This document shows, in pieces, positions 37,952 to 48,154 of a DNA stretch of 59,652 nucleotides. Every line of letters begins with the position of its first letter. Position 1 is the first letter of the stretch. The position numbers were made by a program, and so were the translations under genes. The stretch is from Burkholderiaceae bacterium (GTDB lineage: Bacteria; Pseudomonadota; Gammaproteobacteria; Burkholderiales; Burkholderiaceae_C): assembly GCA_019234815.1 (NCBI GenBank), contig JAFALA010000028.1, positions 1 to 59,652 of the forward strand. The letters are read 5' to 3'. The notes under the pieces were generated by a model, which saw only the letters and a list, made by a program, of their open reading frames with translations, was not told where the DNA came from and ran no database searches.

Positions 37952-39904
37952 ATGAAACAACGTAGCCTGGCGACGCGCATCGCCGTTAGCAGCCTGCTCC
38001 TGATCGTTGTGATGCTGAGCGCGCTGGCGATCTTCGTCGCCTCGCGCATCGGCCACACGCTCGACGCGCGCGCCGTCGCCGACCTGACCAAGCAGACCGA
38101 ATTGGTGGTCGACATGATCGCGGCCTACGATCAAAGCCTGCACGATGCAGCGGACCGCATCGCGTCGGCGTTTTCCGGCTATTTTCCCGACGAATTTGTG
38201 CTCGACGCCGCAAGCACCATGCCGGTGAGCGGAACCGAGGCGCCGGTGATGCGCAGCGGCAAGGCGGTGCTCGATCTCGATTACGGCGCGGTCGACCGCT
38301 TCACGAAAGCGACCGGCGGCAATGCCACGATCTTCGCGCGGACCGGCGACGATTTCATTCGCATCTCGACGTCGGTCGTCAAGGACGACGGCACGCGCGC
38401 CGTCGGAACCCTGCTCGGCCATTCGCATCCGGCCTATGCGGCCATGATGCGCGGCGACACATGGGCCGGCAAGGTCAATCTGTTCGGCAAGGACACCATG
38501 ACCGAATACCGTCCGCTGAAGGACGCCCAAGGCCGCGTGATCGGCATCCTCTACATCGGCTTCGATCTGTCGGCCGGCCTGCAGGGCCTCAAAGACAGCA
38601 TCAAGAAGATCAAGATTGGCGATACCGGCTATGTGTTCGCCTTTGACAACGCGCCGGGAGAACGGCGCGGGCTGATGACGATCCACCCGAGCATGGAAGG
38701 CAGGAACATGCTCGCCGACGAGAACAAGAACAGCAGCAGCAGCGTCCGCTACCTGGCCGGCCATCCCGAGGGGGTATACCGCTACATGTACAGCGCAGAC
38801 CCGGGCACGCCCCTGCGCGAAAAGATCGTGGTGTCGCGTGAGTACAAGGGTTGGGGCTGGGTGGTGGCCGCGGGCACCTGGGTCGACGAATTTTCAGGCG
38901 CGGCGATCGAACTGCGGCGCATCCTGCTCGGCGGCACGCTGGCGGCGGGCCTGCTGCTGGCGACCTTTCTTTGGCTGGGCCTGCGCCGCATGGTGGCCCG
39001 GCCGCTGGCGCACGCCGTCAAGGCCGCCCATGCGATCGCGTCGGGCGACCTCGATCACGACCTGCAGCCGCGCTCGATGGACGAAACCGGCCAGCTGCTC
39101 GCGGCGCTGTCCCAGATGAACAGCGGGCTGGCCAGGATCGTGCGCGAGGTCCGAAGCGGCACCCAGACAATCGCCTCGGCCTCAAGCAAGATCGCCGCCG
39201 ACAACCGCGACCTGTCGGCCCGCACCCAGCAGCAGGCCGGCGCGCTGCAGCAGACTGCGGCGTCGATGGAAGAGTTGAGCTCGACGGTGCAGCAGAACTC
39301 CGACAACGCGCAGCGCGCCAACCAGCTTGCGGCGACGGCATCGGCCCTGGCTGGCAAGGGCGGCGCCGCCGTCTCGAAAGTGGTCGACACCATGCAGTCG
39401 ATCAACGAATCGTCCAAGCGCATCGTCGACATCACGGCGGTGATCGACAGTATTGCGTTCCAGACCAATATCCTGGCGCTCAACGCCGCGGTCGAGGCGG
39501 CGCGTGCCGGCGACCAGGGCCGCGGCTTCGCCGTGGTCGCCGCCGAGGTGCGCAGCCTCGCGCAGCGCAGTGCCGCCGCCGCCCGGGAGATCAAGGCGCT
39601 GATCGACGATTCGGTCGAGAAAGTAGCCACCGGCGGCGTGCAGGTGGATCACGCGGTCACAACGATGAACGAGATCGTGGCCAGCATCAGCCATGTCACC
39701 GACCTCATGGGCGAAATCAGCGTGGCCTCGCAGGAGCAGACGGACGGGATCGCTCAGGTGCACCAGGCCATCAGCGCCATGGACCTGGTCACGCAGCGCA
39801 ACGCCACGCTGGTCGGTGAAGCGTCCACCTTGTCAAAGTCCATGCAAGACCAGGCCGCCACACTGGCGCAGGTGATCAGCGTGTTCAAGGTGGCGGCACA
39901 TTGA
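37952..39904 (+). CDS. Methyl-accepting chemotaxis protein with periplasmic Cache sensor
   Basis: Chemoreceptor (650 aa): membrane span 1 near residues 10-30, a periplasmic Cache_3-Cache_2-type sensor to about 325 ([16 protein letters not shown]-like [27 protein letters not shown]), span 2 near 328-348, HAMP to about 400, then the cytoplasmic signalling hairpin with the conserved tip [22 protein letters not shown] and [17 protein letters not shown]. The C-terminus (VFKVAAH) lacks a CheR-tethering pentapeptide. Ligand unknown, probably a small organic acid or amine as for other Cache receptors. No che genes are adjacent. Confidence 0.93.
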   Translation: MKQRSLATRIAVSSLLLIVVMLSALAIFVASRIGHTLDARAVADLTKQTELVVDMIAAYDQSLHDAADRIASAFSGYFPDEFVLDAASTMPVSGTEAPVMRSGKAVLDLDYGAVDRFTKATGGNATIFARTGDDFIRISTSVVKDDGTRAVGTLLGHSHPAYAAMMRGDTWAGKVNLFGKDTMTEYRPLKDAQGRVIGILYIGFDLSAGLQGLKDSIKKIKIGDTGYVFAFDNAPGERRGLMTIHPSMEGRNMLADENKNSSSSVRYLAGHPEGVYRYMYSADPGTPLREKIVVSREYKGWGWVVAAGTWVDEFSGAAIELRRILLGGTLAAGLLLATFLWLGLRRMVARPLAHAVKAAHAIASGDLDHDLQPRSMDETGQLLAALSQMNSGLARIVREVRSGTQTIASASSKIAADNRDLSARTQQQAGALQQTAASMEELSSTVQQNSDNAQRANQLAATASALAGKGGAAVSKVVDTMQSINESSKRIVDITAVIDSIAFQTNILALNAAVEAARAGDQGRGFAVVAAEVRSLAQRSAAAAREIKALIDDSVEKVATGGVQVDHAVTTMNEIVASISHVTDLMGEISVASQEQTDGIAQVHQAISAMDLVTQRNATLVGEASTLSKSMQDQAATLAQVISVFKVAAH

Positions 39905-39908
39905 GGGT

Positions 39909-39932
39909 CGGGCCTCAATAGCGGGAGGCCCG
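39909..39932 (+). terminator. Hairpin just after the chemoreceptor gene
   Basis: Perfect 8-bp inverted repeat CGGGCCTC / GAGGCCCG with an 8-nt loop, 4 bp after the chemoreceptor stop. The position suits a terminator, although no T-run follows. Confidence 0.45.
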
Positions 39933-40251
39933 CCCATTGGTGTTGCCGCCACCCATGAGGCGGGGCCCTGGTCCGAAACCGTCGTCCCTCAACGAAGGCG
40001 TGTCGTCGTCAGCCGCGCGGCACTTCGTCACCGGGATGCTGCTGCCGCCGATGGGCGATGGTCAAGGCAGTCAGAAATGCAATACGCATCGTTACAGGCA
40101 TCGTTGCAGCTTTCCAAAGGTTGTTGATCGGGCCGCAGATTCCGCAATGCCTAACCCGCAGCATCGGCCGCCGCGAGTGTATGCATTCCCGCTCAAACCA
40201 GTATCCCCAAGACGAGGGAGACAACGGCGGCGGGGGGCCGGCCTTGCACGC
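39933..40251. other. Intergenic region between convergent genes
   Basis: About 320 bp between the chemoreceptor hairpin and the end of the S9 peptidase gene. Short frames are present in all directions but none shows a recognisable protein or a ribosome-binding site. No RNA gene or repeat was recognised. Confidence 0.4.
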
Positions 40252-42780
40252 TCACTGCGCGGCCGCCACCTCGGCCGGCGGCGCGTTCTTCACATACTTG
40301 TCGAACCAACGCACCATTTCATACAGCAGCTGTTCGTTCGACTCCAGCGCCGTGTACCAATGCGGCTCGTGCGGCAGCATGACGAGGCGGGTGGTACCGC
40401 CGTTGCCGCGGATGGCCTCGAACAACTTCTGGCCTTGCAGCGGCGTGGTACCGGGATTGGCATCGTCGGCGCCGTGCACGATCAACAGCGGCGTCTTGAG
40501 CTTGTCGGCGTAGAAGAACGGCGACACCTGGGTGTAGACCTCCGGGGCCTCCCACACCGAGCGGCGCTCGTTCTGGAAACCGAAGGGGGTCAGCGTCTTG
40601 TTGTAGGAGCCGCTCGTCGCCACGCCGGCCTTGAACAGGTCGGTGTGAGCCACCAGATTGGCCGTCATCAGCGCGCCATGGCTGTGGCCGGTCACTCCGA
40701 TGCGCTGGGGATCGGCCACGCCCAGGCGCACGGCTTCGTCCACCGCGGCCTTGGCGTCGGCCACCAGCTGATCCATGTAGGTGTCATAGGCCCGCTTCGG
40801 ATCGCCCACGACCGGGAAGGAGGCGCGGTCGATGATGGCATAGCCGGCCAGCAGCAGCAGCTGGTACTCGCGGAGCCGCGTGAAGGTCTGCTGGGAGCCG
40901 GTGACCTGGCCCGCCGCGGCGGAATCCGCGTAGTCCAGCGGGTAGGCATAGAGGATGGTCGGCACGCGCGTGCCCTCCACATAGCCCGGCGGCGTGTAGA
41001 GCGTGAACGACAGGTCCAGCCCGTCGGCGCGCTTGTACTTCACCAGCCGCTTCTTGATCTGGCGCACCAGCGGCGTCGGATCGGGCACATGGGTCACGGC
41101 CGTGGCGGCCGAATCGAAGGCGGCTTCGCCCTGTACCGCTGCCGCGGGCTTGCCCAGCGTGCGCAGAAAGGCGTTCGGCGGGTCATTGGGTGTCTGACGC
41201 CAGGTCAGGAAGGCATGGGCGTCCGCGCTGTCCAGCGCCAGGAAACGCTCCAGCGCCGACTTGTCGCTGCGGAACAGGCGTTCGGCCTTGAGCGTCTTCA
41301 GGTCCAGCCGGTCGAGGAAAGGACGGTCGCCGTCGGTCGACGCGCCGTTGCCGGCCAGGTAGATGGCATCGCCCTCCTGCTGCACCAACTCGGCGCCGTT
41401 GGGCAGCACGCGCCGCACGGTGGCGCCGGGCGCCTTGTACTTTTCGTCGGAGGAGAGGTCCCAAAGCAGGCGCTTGGGCGCGTCGGGCTTGTCCACATCC
41501 ATGATGTAGGTCTTGCGCCAGTGCCTGTTCTCGTCATATTCGCCAAGCAGCGTCATGTCCCTGCGTTCGCCCCAGGCAAAGCCGATGAAGCGCTGCTGGG
41601 TGCGTGCAACCTCAATGGCGGGGATGGTGAACGGCGCGCGCTGCATCAGCACCTTGTCGCGCTCCGGCACCTCCTTCAGCCAGTCGCCGCCGTCCAGCGC
41701 CTCGGCCCACACCAGCGTGGCCGGCTCGTTCTGGCGCCAATGAAAATCGCGCGGGCCGGTCGGAACGCCGTGGATGGGCACGCGGTCGGCCAAGGGCAGC
41801 GAAGCGGCCTTGTGCACGACCACGGCCGAAGGCTTCGCGATGTCCCAGACCTCCACGTCATGCGGGAAGCGGTCGTAGGTGGTCACGTAGGAATACGGGC
41901 GGCGGATCAGGCTCACCAGGACGTGGCGTCCGTCCGGCGCGGCGTTCACGACATCGAAGATCGCCGGCTGACCGACCGGTTTCACCGCGCCGCTGGCCAC
42001 GTCGACCACGGCCAGCTGCGTGCTGCCGTAGTGGTCGAACAGGGCTTCGTCGTGCTTGTTGTTCAGCGTGTCGCGGGCTTCGTAGGTGCTGCTCTGGCCC
42101 TTCTCGCCCCCGGTTTCCTGGATGCTCGGACCCTGCGCCGCTGCTTCGGCCACCGGCGCATGGCCCAGGTGGGCGGGCACCGTCTTGACCAGCAGCGTCT
42201 TCTGGTCGGCCATCCATTGCAGGGCCTCGTCGAACATCGGGTTCAGGCGCACGCCGGGCATGCGTTTGAGCTTGCCGGTCTCGGCGTCGCCCACCCACAG
42301 CTCCACGGCATCCGCCACCGCGTTGGTGAAGGCGAAACGCCTGCCGTCGGCAGACCAGACCGCGTCGCTCAGGCAGCCGCCCTGCGGCATCGCCAATGGC
42401 GTCTCATGGCCGTCGGCCACCTTCACCAGGCCGTAGCTGGCCGCGCATTGCGTGATGCCGTAGCCGCCGGGCGTGTCATGCCGGCTGTGGTTGCCGGACT
42501 CCAGGCGCACGCCCGCCAATCGCAGGTAGGGTGTCGCCACGCGGGCTATGGATGGATAGGCCTGCCAGGCGACAAGCAGCAGTTTGTCGTGCGTCGGGCT
42601 GAGGTTGGGCCACGGCAGGCCGGGCGCCAGCATGGTGTCGAGAATGGCCTTGGGCGGCACATCGTAGCCGCTCGATGCCGCGAAGGCCGGCGGTGCGACG
42701 GTGGCGGCCAGGGCCATGGCCATGGCAAAGCGGGCAGCGACGTGGGCAGCGAAGTGGGCAGTAATACGCTGATCTTGCAT
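40252..42780 (-). CDS. Secreted S9 family (prolyl oligopeptidase-like) serine peptidase
   Basis: Exported alpha/beta-hydrolase peptidase (842 aa). The signal peptide ends near PPAFAAS. An N-terminal beta-propeller-like part (about residues 50-590) is followed by the S9 catalytic domain with GHSHGALM (nucleophile Ser700), HGADDANPG (Asp773, preceded by Asp772) and LPHEPHWY (His804). The start is fixed by AGGAGG six bases before the ATG. The layout resembles glutamyl endopeptidase/S9C-like enzymes that cleave peptides in the periplasm. It stands alone and is divergent from an HD-GYP gene. Confidence 0.88.
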   Translation of the reverse strand: MQDQRITAHFAAHVAARFAMAMALAATVAPPAFAASSGYDVPPKAILDTMLAPGLPWPNLSPTHDKLLLVAWQAYPSIARVATPYLRLAGVRLESGNHSRHDTPGGYGITQCAASYGLVKVADGHETPLAMPQGGCLSDAVWSADGRRFAFTNAVADAVELWVGDAETGKLKRMPGVRLNPMFDEALQWMADQKTLLVKTVPAHLGHAPVAEAAAQGPSIQETGGEKGQSSTYEARDTLNNKHDEALFDHYGSTQLAVVDVASGAVKPVGQPAIFDVVNAAPDGRHVLVSLIRRPYSYVTTYDRFPHDVEVWDIAKPSAVVVHKAASLPLADRVPIHGVPTGPRDFHWRQNEPATLVWAEALDGGDWLKEVPERDKVLMQRAPFTIPAIEVARTQQRFIGFAWGERRDMTLLGEYDENRHWRKTYIMDVDKPDAPKRLLWDLSSDEKYKAPGATVRRVLPNGAELVQQEGDAIYLAGNGASTDGDRPFLDRLDLKTLKAERLFRSDKSALERFLALDSADAHAFLTWRQTPNDPPNAFLRTLGKPAAAVQGEAAFDSAATAVTHVPDPTPLVRQIKKRLVKYKRADGLDLSFTLYTPPGYVEGTRVPTILYAYPLDYADSAAAGQVTGSQQTFTRLREYQLLLLAGYAIIDRASFPVVGDPKRAYDTYMDQLVADAKAAVDEAVRLGVADPQRIGVTGHSHGALMTANLVAHTDLFKAGVATSGSYNKTLTPFGFQNERRSVWEAPEVYTQVSPFFYADKLKTPLLIVHGADDANPGTTPLQGQKLFEAIRGNGGTTRLVMLPHEPHWYTALESNEQLLYEMVRWFDKYVKNAPPAEVAAAQ

Positions 42781-43009
42781 GTCATCCTCCTGTCAATTCC
42801 TTGTCGAACGACCCCGTCACCTCCATCACCGGTACGCGAGGCGCGCGCGCATGGTAATGGACGCAACGCCCCCTCCCTAAAGTTTGATCGAACGGGTCGC
42901 GGCCTGTTCGCTGGCACCGAACCCCGCGCTCGAATCATTTGGATGCAACTGGATTCGTGCCGGCTCGGGTTTTGATGCAAACTGTGCGGTCCGTTGCAGG
43001 CGCCGCATC

Positions 43010-44422
43010 ATGCAGATTCATCCCGCTCATTCCATTGCGCCCCAGGCCAAGGCGATCAAGCGTTCGGAATTGATCAGCGCGCTCAGCCATGCCTTGGACA
43101 TCACCGAGGGCCAGCCGGTGGGGCATTGCGTGCGCTGCTGCTGGATCGGCATGCACATCGGCCGCGAAATCGGCCTGACCGAATTGCAACTCTCTGAGCT
43201 CTACTACACCCTGCTGCTCAAGGACCTCGGATGCAGCAGCAATGCCGCGCGCATCTGCGAGCTGTATTTGACCGACGACCTGGGGTTCAAGCGCGATTTC
43301 AAATTCGTCGGCGACAGCCTGCCGCAGGTCGTGCGTTTTGTCCTGCAGCACACGGGGCTCAAGGCCGGCCTGGCGGAACGGTTCAGGAGCGTCCTGAATA
43401 TTTTCAAGAACGGCCCCGAGTTCTCTCGCCAGCTCATTCAGACCCGGTGCCAGCGTGGCGCTGAAATTGCCCGTCTGCTGCGCTTCCCGGAGGGCATCGC
43501 CCAGGGCATTTACAACCTCGACGAGCATTGGATCGGCAGCGGCAAGCCTGCGGGTCTGGCGGGCGATGCCATTCCCATTTATTCGCGCATTGCGCTGCTG
43601 TCGCAGGTGATCGATGTCTTCTTCACCAGCGGGAGCCGGGATGCCGCATTGGCCGAGATCGACGCCCGCAGCGGTCACTGGTTCGACCCCAGGCTGGTCG
43701 ACGCGTTTCGGCGCGTCGATGCGCAAACGGCGTTCTGGGACACACTGACCGCGACAAACCTCGATGAGGCGGTCTGGGCCCTGGAGCCGCCGCAATACGA
43801 AGTGCCGCTGGACGAGGACTACCTGGACGACATCGCGGCCGCCTTCGGCCAGGTGGTGGACTCCAAGAGTCCGTATACCAGCGGCCACAGCACGCGGGTG
43901 GCGCTGTACACCGACCTGATCGCGGAGTCTTTGGGCATGGACCTCACCCGGCGGCGCTGGCTCAAGCGTGGCGCGCTGCTGCACGACCTGGGCAAACTCG
44001 GCGTCAGCAACAGCGTGCTGGACAAGGCAGGCTCCCTGGACGCCGCGGAATGGGCGGAGGTCCGCCGGCACGCGGCCCTGACCGAATCGATCCTGTCGCG
44101 CATCGCTGCGTTCAGCGAATTGGCGCGCATCGCAGGCGCCCACCACGAACGGCTGGACGGAACAGGCTACCCCCGAGGGCTGGCCGCCGCGGACATCGCG
44201 CTGGAAACCCGCATTATCACGACCGCCGATATCTTTGACGCGATCACGGCGGAACGCCCCTACCGTGCCGCCGTGCCTGTGGACCAGACGCTAGCCATGA
44301 TGCGCAAGACGGTCGGCACGGCGCTGGATCCCGACTGTTTTGAGGCATTGCAAAAATCGATGGCGGGACTGGCCTCGCCAGGCCCGCCGCTTTCAAACAC
44401 TCTGGCCAGCACGGCCTCGTGA
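43010..44422 (+). CDS. Tandem HD-GYP domain protein, first domain degenerate
   Basis: Predicted cyclic-di-GMP phosphodiesterase (470 aa). The C-terminal HD-GYP domain (about residues 275-455) is complete, with HSTRVALYTDLIAE, LLHDLGKLGVSN and HHERLDGTGYP near 378-388. The N-terminal half looks like a second HD-GYP copy that has lost its metal ligands: LLKDLGCSSNAA replaces the HDxGK segment, and LDEHWIGSGKPAGLAGDAIP replaces HHExxDGxGYP. It is probably a sensory or dimerisation module. The ATG at 43010 begins the conserved part. It is followed 111 bp on by a GGDEF gene, giving a make/degrade c-di-GMP pair. Upstream TAAAGTTT matches only half of a flagellar promoter. Confidence 0.88.
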   Translation: MQIHPAHSIAPQAKAIKRSELISALSHALDITEGQPVGHCVRCCWIGMHIGREIGLTELQLSELYYTLLLKDLGCSSNAARICELYLTDDLGFKRDFKFVGDSLPQVVRFVLQHTGLKAGLAERFRSVLNIFKNGPEFSRQLIQTRCQRGAEIARLLRFPEGIAQGIYNLDEHWIGSGKPAGLAGDAIPIYSRIALLSQVIDVFFTSGSRDAALAEIDARSGHWFDPRLVDAFRRVDAQTAFWDTLTATNLDEAVWALEPPQYEVPLDEDYLDDIAAAFGQVVDSKSPYTSGHSTRVALYTDLIAESLGMDLTRRRWLKRGALLHDLGKLGVSNSVLDKAGSLDAAEWAEVRRHAALTESILSRIAAFSELARIAGAHHERLDGTGYPRGLAAADIALETRIITTADIFDAITAERPYRAAVPVDQTLAMMRKTVGTALDPDCFEALQKSMAGLASPGPPLSNTLASTAS

Positions 44423-44533
44423 TCGCCGGACTGCTGGAAACGCGAGGTGCGTATGATAGGGTGCTGCACTGATGGACGCAGCGGCCCTGGAAGATTGGCA
44501 AACTCAGTTTGACAAACTCAGCGCGGAACCCGC

Positions 44534-46213
44534 ATGACGATGAAGTCTTCGAATGACTGGAACGCCGCGGAAGATCAGACGCGGCCAGGACGAATGCCGC
44601 CGTGGCTGGGCCGCGTCCGCAGGGGACTGCTCCATGTGTCGAGCCGCTTGAAGTCGGTCGCCGGCGTGTTCATCGCCATCGTCGCATTTCAGCTGGCCCT
44701 GGCGGCGTTCAGCATCGAATTGCTGTCCTCGGTGCGCGCCTATGTGGCGGGCGAGAGCCTGTACTCCAAGGGCCAGAAGGATGCGCTGCTTCGGCTGCAG
44801 GCCTATGTCCAAAGCCATCGCGACGCCGACTACCTGGGCTTCACGCAGGCCCTGGCGGTTCCCGAGGGAGATGCCCGGGCGCGCCGGGCCCTGCAGCAGC
44901 AGCCGCCGGACCGGGCTGCGGCGCGTGAAGGCTTTCTGGCCGGCCAAAACGATGCCGACGATATTGCCGGGCTGATTCGCCTGTTCGTGCTGGCCCACAA
45001 AGTGCCCTTCATGGCGCGGGCCATCCAGATCTGGACACAGGGCGATGCCGCCATTGCCGAGCTGCGCGGCCTCGTCGATGCCGCGCGCCAGAGCATTCTT
45101 GCCGGCGACTCGCAAGCGCCGGCCGTGCAAAGGCTGGAGACGCTCATGCCCGACCGCAATGCGCGCCTCACCACGCTGGAGCGAGATTTTTCAGAGGAGT
45201 TGGGAAGGGCGTCGCGTCTTGTGCGCGGGCTCTTGCTGGGGCTGAATCTGGGCATGTCGACCTTGCTGGCCATCGTCGGAAGCCGATTCATCCGCAACAC
45301 CTTGCGCGCGCAACGCCATCGCGAAGCCGAATTGGCCGGGCTGTTGAACGCCATGGGAGAGGCCGTCATCACCGTGGACAGCGAGCACAAGGTGGTCCTG
45401 TTCAACCGGGCCGCAGAACTGATTTTCGGGACCGCGAACGTCGAGGCCCTGGGGTCGCAGGTAGACCGCTTCATCAGCGAGGACTTGTCCATTGCATTGG
45501 AGTCGCCAGATGCCGCGCGGACCGACTCACTCCACGAGCTGACCGGCATGCACGCGGATGGGCACCCGCTTCATTTGGAAGTCTCCGTGACGCAGCTGCG
45601 GACCTCTCGCGGGCTGAGAACCACCATCGTGTGCCGCGACGTGACCAAGCAGCGAAAAGTACGCGAACGGGAGCGCACCCAACTCATGCGGCGAACCATG
45701 GAGTTGACGCGCAAGGCGTTCACGGATGCGCTGACAGGATTGCCGAACCGCGAAGCGCTCGCGCACCATCTCGAAGACACGCTCGCCACCGCGAGCAAGG
45801 ACGACAACGCCCTCTTCGTGCTGTTCCTCGACCTGGACGGCTTCAAGGCCGTGAATGACACGCACGGGCATCTGGTCGGCGACGCGCTGCTCAAGCAAGC
45901 CGCAGACCGGTTGCACGACGCGGTACGAAAACAGGACAAGGTGTTTCGCGTCAGCGGCGACGAATTCGTGGTCGTGCTGGCCGACGAAGTGGGTCAGCCC
46001 ATCGCCGAATTGATGGCCAAGCGCATCCTGTCTTCAGTGCGACAGCCCTATTTGTTTGGCGACATCGCGATCACCGTGACCGCCAGCATCGGCATTGCCA
46101 GCTATCCCGAACATGGCCAGGACGCGCGCGCCCTGCTGCTGGCCGCCGATGCATTCATGTACCGCGTCAAGCAGCGCGGCAAGGACGGCTATCACTTCGG
46201 CATGCCGCCGTGA
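44534..46213 (+). CDS. Membrane-bound PAS-GGDEF diguanylate cyclase
   Basis: Sensor diguanylate cyclase (559 aa). Membrane span near residues 39-60, an extracytoplasmic helical sensor to about 235, a second span (LLLGLNLGMSTLLAIVGSRF), a PAS domain (about 265-380, LLNAMGEAVITVDSEHKVVLFNRAAELIFG), then GGDEF. The signature reads VSGDEF, i.e. SGDEF in place of GGDEF, a substitution found in active cyclases. An RKQD inhibitory site lies five residues before it. DLDGFKAVNDTHGH is intact. It likely balances the upstream HD-GYP phosphodiesterase. Confidence 0.9.
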   Translation: MTMKSSNDWNAAEDQTRPGRMPPWLGRVRRGLLHVSSRLKSVAGVFIAIVAFQLALAAFSIELLSSVRAYVAGESLYSKGQKDALLRLQAYVQSHRDADYLGFTQALAVPEGDARARRALQQQPPDRAAAREGFLAGQNDADDIAGLIRLFVLAHKVPFMARAIQIWTQGDAAIAELRGLVDAARQSILAGDSQAPAVQRLETLMPDRNARLTTLERDFSEELGRASRLVRGLLLGLNLGMSTLLAIVGSRFIRNTLRAQRHREAELAGLLNAMGEAVITVDSEHKVVLFNRAAELIFGTANVEALGSQVDRFISEDLSIALESPDAARTDSLHELTGMHADGHPLHLEVSVTQLRTSRGLRTTIVCRDVTKQRKVRERERTQLMRRTMELTRKAFTDALTGLPNREALAHHLEDTLATASKDDNALFVLFLDLDGFKAVNDTHGHLVGDALLKQAADRLHDAVRKQDKVFRVSGDEFVVVLADEVGQPIAELMAKRILSSVRQPYLFGDIAITVTASIGIASYPEHGQDARALLLAADAFMYRVKQRGKDGYHFGMPP

Positions 46214-46242
46214 TGCCTGGTCCAAAATGTGATTTCGTGACT

Positions 46243-46425
46243 TCACTTGCGCGCAGGCTTGCCCATCCACGCCAGCATCCAGTCGGACCCGGAGGCAACC
46301 CGCCGGGACTGCCAAATGCCCGCGCCCTCCTTGGCTCCACCCGAATCCACATCGCGACGGGGCTTGGGCGCTTGCACCGCCGGGACTGGATTCGGCGCGA
46401 GAAGCTGACGACGTTTGATCACCAT
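46243..46425 (-). CDS. Small hypothetical basic protein
   Basis: A 60-residue frame on the minus strand starting at an ATG with AGGAG eight bases upstream: MVIKRRQLLAPNPVPAVQ, then KPRRDVDSGGAK and a C-terminal SDWMLAWMGKPARK. It is rich in Arg/Lys and Pro, with no membrane segment. I do not recognise a family. It lies alone in the 441-bp gap between the GGDEF gene (convergent) and the FMN reductase gene (divergent). The strong ribosome-binding site is the main support. Confidence 0.4.
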   Translation of the reverse strand: MVIKRRQLLAPNPVPAVQAPKPRRDVDSGGAKEGAGIWQSRRVASGSDWMLAWMGKPARK

Positions 46426-46654
46426 GAGGTACTCCTGCCTGCTTGGCGGACCCTGCGGCGCGTCCTTCATCCGACCGCATGTCCTGATTCATCCTGGCGA
46501 TCAATTTAAAACGGCGCCCGTCAAGGCGGCGGCGAGATTGAGGCCCGGCCCATCAATAAGACGTCAATGCGCGCCTTGAGCTTGCATCGCCATATTCGCA
46601 TGGCCCGGTTTGCAAGCGGCTACGATGGGCGCACCACTACAGGAGCACACCCCC

Positions 46655-47212
46655 ATGAGCACCTTGATCGCCCTCTCCGGCAGCCTGCGCCGGGCCTCTT
46701 TCAACACGGCGCTGCTGCGCGCCGCCGCCAGCCTGGCGCCCGCCGGCGTGACCGTGGACGTGCGCACCCTGCACGGCATACCGGTGTATGACGGCGACGA
46801 CGAAGCACGCGGCGTGCCCGAGGCGGTGACCGAGCTGCGCGCGGCCATCAAGGCTGCCGACGGCGTGCTGATCGGCTGCCCGGAATACAACAACTCGTTT
46901 TCGGGTGTGCTCAAGAACGGGCTGGACTGGCTTTCGCGCCCCTCCGGCGAAGGCACGAAAACCTTCGGCGGCAAGCCCGTCGCCGTGATGGGCGGCACGC
47001 CGGGCAACGGCGGCACGCTGCTGGGCCAGAACGCGCTGCTGCCGGTGCTGCGTACCTTTGGCGCCGACCCCTGGTGGGGCGGCCGGCTCACGGTCTCGCA
47101 GATCCACAAGCTCTTCGACGAGCAGGGCACGCTCGTGGATGCCGCGCTGACCGAGCAAGTGCGCGGCTTCATGGCCGGCTTCGTGGCCCATCTGCGGGTC
47201 AGGGTCCAATGA
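46655..47212 (+). CDS. NADPH-dependent FMN reductase
   Basis: Flavodoxin-like FMN reductase (185 aa), ATG at 46655 with AGGAG upstream. The N-terminal phosphate-binding loop is SGSLRRASFN; GCPEYNNSFSGVLKNGLDWLSR is the signature of the NADPH_dep_FMN_red family (ChrR/SsuE-like quinone, chromate or azo reductases). GGTPGNGGTLLGQ contacts the flavin. Its stop overlaps the start of the pirin gene (ATGA). Likely reduces quinones two electrons at a time with NADPH. Confidence 0.87.
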   Translation: MSTLIALSGSLRRASFNTALLRAAASLAPAGVTVDVRTLHGIPVYDGDDEARGVPEAVTELRAAIKAADGVLIGCPEYNNSFSGVLKNGLDWLSRPSGEGTKTFGGKPVAVMGGTPGNGGTLLGQNALLPVLRTFGADPWWGGRLTVSQIHKLFDEQGTLVDAALTEQVRGFMAGFVAHLRVRVQ

Positions 47213-48123
47213 GCGCGCCGCGCTGGATCCGCCTGGCGGGCCGCGCCGGCGATGTCGGCGGGCTGCCCATCGTGCGGGCGCTGCCCCATCGGGAACGCCG
47301 CACCATAGGCGCCTGGTGCTTTCTCGACCATGCCGGGCCAGCCCTGCTGCAAGGACATGGCATGGACGTGCCGCCGCACCCGCACACCGGACTGCAGACC
47401 TTCAGCTGGATGATAGACGGCGAGGTGCTGCACCGCGACAGCCTGGGACACGAGCAGGTGCTGCGCCCTGGACAGGTCAACCTGATGACGGCGGGCCGCG
47501 GCATCGCGCATTCCGAGCAGTCGCTCGGCGACCGGCTGCACCTGGCGCAGCTGTGGATTGCGCTGCCCGACGAACAACGCTTCTGTGCGCCGGCCTTCGA
47601 GCACTTCCCCGTGCTGCCGGTGATGGACCGCGGCGGCTTCTCGCTCACGCTGCTGGTCGGCGAGCTGCTGGGCGCCCGCTCTCCGGTGACTGTGCATTCG
47701 CCGCTGCTGGGCGCTGACCTCGCCTGCGCCGGCGCCGCCGACTCCGTGCTGCCGCTGCAAGCCGGCTTCGAGCACGGCTTGATGGTGCTGGAAGGCGCGC
47801 TGGAAGTCGAGGCCGATGAACAGCCTGCCGAAAGGCTCGCGCCCGGCAGCCTGCTGGCGCTGGAGCCGGGCTTCCAGCGCCTGCGCTTGCGCGCCGATGC
47901 CCCGGCCCGTGCGCTGTTGCTCGGCGGCGAACCCCTGGCGCAGACGCCGCTGCTGTGGTGGAACTTCGTTGGCCGCACGGGCGAAGAAATCGCTGGCTTT
48001 GCGCAGCAATGGAATTCGCTCAGCGGCGATTTTGCGGACGCGGCCGTGCCCGGCTACACCAGCAGCAGCGGCGGGGCCGAGCGCCTGCTTTCGCCCGAAG
48101 TGCCGGCGCTGCGCACGCCCTGA
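47209..48123 (+). CDS. Pirin family bicupin protein (copy 1)
   Basis: Pirin-like protein (304 aa) with two cupin domains. Metal-binding residues are in the N-terminal cupin: HPHTGLQTFSWMIDGEV (His-x-His), HRDSLGHEQVLRPGQVNLMTAGRGIAHSE (His and Glu). The C-terminal cupin (FEHGLMVLEGALEVEADEQ, ALLLGGEPLAQTPLLWWNFVG) is less conserved, as usual. Bacterial pirins of this type often act as quercetin dioxygenase-like enzymes or redox sensors. It is coupled to the FMN reductase by a 4-bp overlap and convergent to a second pirin. Confidence 0.87.
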   Translation: MSAPRWIRLAGRAGDVGGLPIVRALPHRERRTIGAWCFLDHAGPALLQGHGMDVPPHPHTGLQTFSWMIDGEVLHRDSLGHEQVLRPGQVNLMTAGRGIAHSEQSLGDRLHLAQLWIALPDEQRFCAPAFEHFPVLPVMDRGGFSLTLLVGELLGARSPVTVHSPLLGADLACAGAADSVLPLQAGFEHGLMVLEGALEVEADEQPAERLAPGSLLALEPGFQRLRLRADAPARALLLGGEPLAQTPLLWWNFVGRTGEEIAGFAQQWNSLSGDFADAAVPGYTSSSGGAERLLSPEVPALRTP

Positions 48124-48126
48124 TGC

Positions 48127-48142
48127 GGGGCGGCGCCGCCCC
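48127..48142. terminator. Perfect palindrome between convergent pirin genes
   Basis: GGGGCGGCGCCGCCCC, a 16-bp perfect palindrome 3 bp after the first pirin stop and 12 bp from the end of the second. It could serve as a bidirectional transcription barrier; no T-run is present on either side. Confidence 0.4.
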
Positions 48143-48154
48143 AAGACTCCAGGC

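Noticed and set aside
42876..42910. TAAAGTTT resembling the -35 part of a flagellar sigma-28 promoter ahead of the HD-GYP gene
   Set aside because: The matching -10 element GCCGATAA is absent at the required spacing.
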